64,000 bases of DNA, from NCBI RefSeq assembly GCF_001446935.1, contig NZ_LKKK01000001.1, forward strand, positions 806,001-870,000, read 5' to 3'. The DNA comes from Pseudomonas sp. TTU2014-080ASC. Lineage in GTDB: Bacteria; Pseudomonadota; Gammaproteobacteria; Pseudomonadales; Pseudomonadaceae. The notes beneath the pieces are model-generated. The model was given only the letters and a program-made list of their open reading frames with translations. It searched no databases and was not told the origin of the DNA. Positions 62,792-64,000 of the stretch are shown here, one piece after another. Every line of letters starts with the position of its first letter. The stretch's first letter is position 1. The position numbers and the translations under genes were made by a program.

Positions 62792-64000
62792 CCGACTCTC
62801 CCTTGTCTCAAACCCCAAACGTCAAAATGCAGATCCGGGAAATCACCGACGATGCTCAGAGCGAGCGCCGAACCTGACATCATCTCCTTGTAGATCGGGT
62901 CGGAATGGTCGACTTCGAAATAGATGCTATTGGGGTAATAAGGAATGTGACGGGGTGGTGATGCCATCGGCATCAGCCGGGCTCCCGGCAATTGCAGATC
63001 AATTAACTGAATGATTTTTTCCACCGGCCCCAGTTTCACCTGGGCAGGGAAATAAGTGCGCAGATGCTCAATCGACAATCCGCAGCTGACGGCGAACACC
63101 AGTTTTTCCAGGCGCAACTGGCTATCGTTATGACACAGGTAAATGCTGTCGCCGCGGTCGATAAACGTCAGTGCCACTGCTGGAGCTTCGATTACCAGCG
63201 ACAATGCACGGCGAATCGATGTAAACAGCTGGAAGAAACTAGTGTGGGGTTCATCATGCAGGTACACCAAGTCTGGGCGCTCCCACAGTCGTTCACCGCC
63301 GGGAATGATGCTCAGGCTGCCCAGCAGGCTCAACAGTGTTTCAAACAGCTTTTCCGGGTGCACCTGCGCGCAAGACAGCAACTGATTGAGACGCAGGTTG
63401 TACTCAGACAGCGTCTGCAGCAATAACAACTCCAGCAACTCTGAAAGCCCGCCGGAAGTCCTGTGGACATCTGGACGGAACACTGACTCCAGACGCTGGG
63501 TCATCAGGCCGAGCAGTTCGGTGGTCGCACTGTGCAGCCAGCCAATGGCACGGAAATCGAGCATCGGTGGCAATGTACGATCATCCAGCAGGATGCGCCG
63601 GTCGCTGCTCACCTCACGAACAAACCCGACTGACAATGAACTTTCCACACTGCTGACGGCGTCCTCCAGGCTCAGCCGGGTCACCAGGCTGCCCAATTGC
63701 ATGGTGCACACCCGTGGCGTTCCCTCAAGACTGATGCCGTGGTTACGGTCTGGTATCTCGGCATCCATCGCGCGGAACCGACTACCTTTTCGCTCGTCAT
63801 GCAGCAGGTCAATTTGCGCGTTGCCGGAAATATCCATCAACACCGACAGACAGACGACTTTGCCCTGGCAGCCATCGTCCAACTCCAGCGGCAACGGCAG
63901 TGGTATGTCTTCGGGCATGCTGAAAGGCGTGCCGTCCGGGAAGATACCCTTGGCTTGCTTCAGCGCGAATTTGCCCTGTTCCAACAGCCCTCGGTCGACC
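62788..64000 (-). CDS. tssK: Type VI secretion baseplate subunit TssK, N-terminus outside window
   Basis: The frame is open to the right edge; about 403 residues are seen and roughly 40 N-terminal residues lie outside the window. Visible features: AKGIFPDGTPFSMPEDIPLP near the edge, DFRAIGWLHSATTELLGLMT, LLLLQTLSEYNLRLNQLLSC and HPEKLFETLLSLLGSLSIIP, all typical of TssK, the baseplate adaptor that links to TssL/TssM. Its stop overlaps the tssL start. Confidence 0.94.
   Translation of the reverse strand, partial: VDRGLLEQGKFALKQAKGIFPDGTPFSMPEDIPLPLPLELDDGCQGKVVCLSVLMDISGNAQIDLLHDERKGSRFRAMDAEIPDRNHGISLEGTPRVCTMQLGSLVTRLSLEDAVSSVESSLSVGFVREVSSDRRILLDDRTLPPMLDFRAIGWLHSATTELLGLMTQRLESVFRPDVHRTSGGLSELLELLLLQTLSEYNLRLNQLLSCAQVHPEKLFETLLSLLGSLSIIPGGERLWERPDLVYLHDEPHTSFFQLFTSIRRALSLVIEAPAVALTFIDRGDSIYLCHNDSQLRLEKLVFAVSCGLSIEHLRTYFPAQVKLGPVEKIIQLIDLQLPGARLMPMASPPRHIPYYPNSIYFEVDHSDPIYKEMMSGSALALSIVGDFPDLHFDVWGLRQGRVG

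Noticed and set aside
1..64000. CRISPR array, tRNA, rRNA, insertion sequence or prophage genes
   Set aside because: No regularly spaced direct repeats, cloverleaf-like sequence, transposase or phage structural gene was seen.

Overview
The window is a chromosomal stretch of a Pseudomonas species. Three things point there. The ptxS-kguEKTD block is followed by gluconate dehydrogenase genes and carries the known 14-bp PtxS palindrome. Two intergenic repeat types are ones I know from pseudomonads. Most codons are GC-rich, typical of a moderately high-GC member of the genus. The species cannot be told from sequence alone. No rRNA, tRNA, CRISPR array, insertion sequence or prophage was seen. All gene calls rest on recognising protein sequence; no search was run.

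Layout. 1-5768: the end of valS, a small winged-helix protein, an SLC13-type permease with RCK domains, rlmF, and a convergent second anion permease. 5769-6396: a gene-free stretch of structured repeats. 6397-12865: sbcC, sbcD and an Lrp/AsnC regulator in one tightly coupled operon, divergent from a yjeH-like amino-acid exporter. 12973-18649: an orphan TAXI binding protein, yejK, a GIY-YIG protein, a YejM/PbgA-like sulfatase-fold membrane protein, and ycaC. 18829-20236: a LysR regulator and a truncated haemoglobin.

20448-29734 is the most interesting accessory region. It holds a flavin monooxygenase, a Rid-family protein lacking the usual catalytic arginine, a DUF1028 protein, an ArgE-like M20 hydrolase, a LysR regulator, an aldehyde dehydrogenase, an APC permease and a class III aminotransferase. 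Together they look like an uptake and degradation pathway for an amine or N-acyl amine. The substrate is not evident.

29923-34048: a DUF2946-like protein, a TonB-dependent receptor and a PepSY membrane protein, probably a metal or siderophore uptake set. 34094-35256: moaC-moaD-moaE. 35566-38419: two tandem exported DUF1254 proteins. 38460-42765: a PhoH-family ATPase with a PIN domain, yaaA, two small membrane proteins and an SDR. 42802-51933: a gluconate/2-ketogluconate regulon. Periplasmic gluconate dehydrogenase makes 2-ketogluconate, KguT imports it, KguK phosphorylates it, KguD reduces it, and PtxS represses the pathway. 52122-56645: rlhA divergent from polB, with a perfect SOS/LexA-type box in between. 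56780-64000: an AT-rich ankyrin-like gene, then the end of a type VI secretion operon (tssK-tssL-tssM and a small helical protein) that runs off the right edge.
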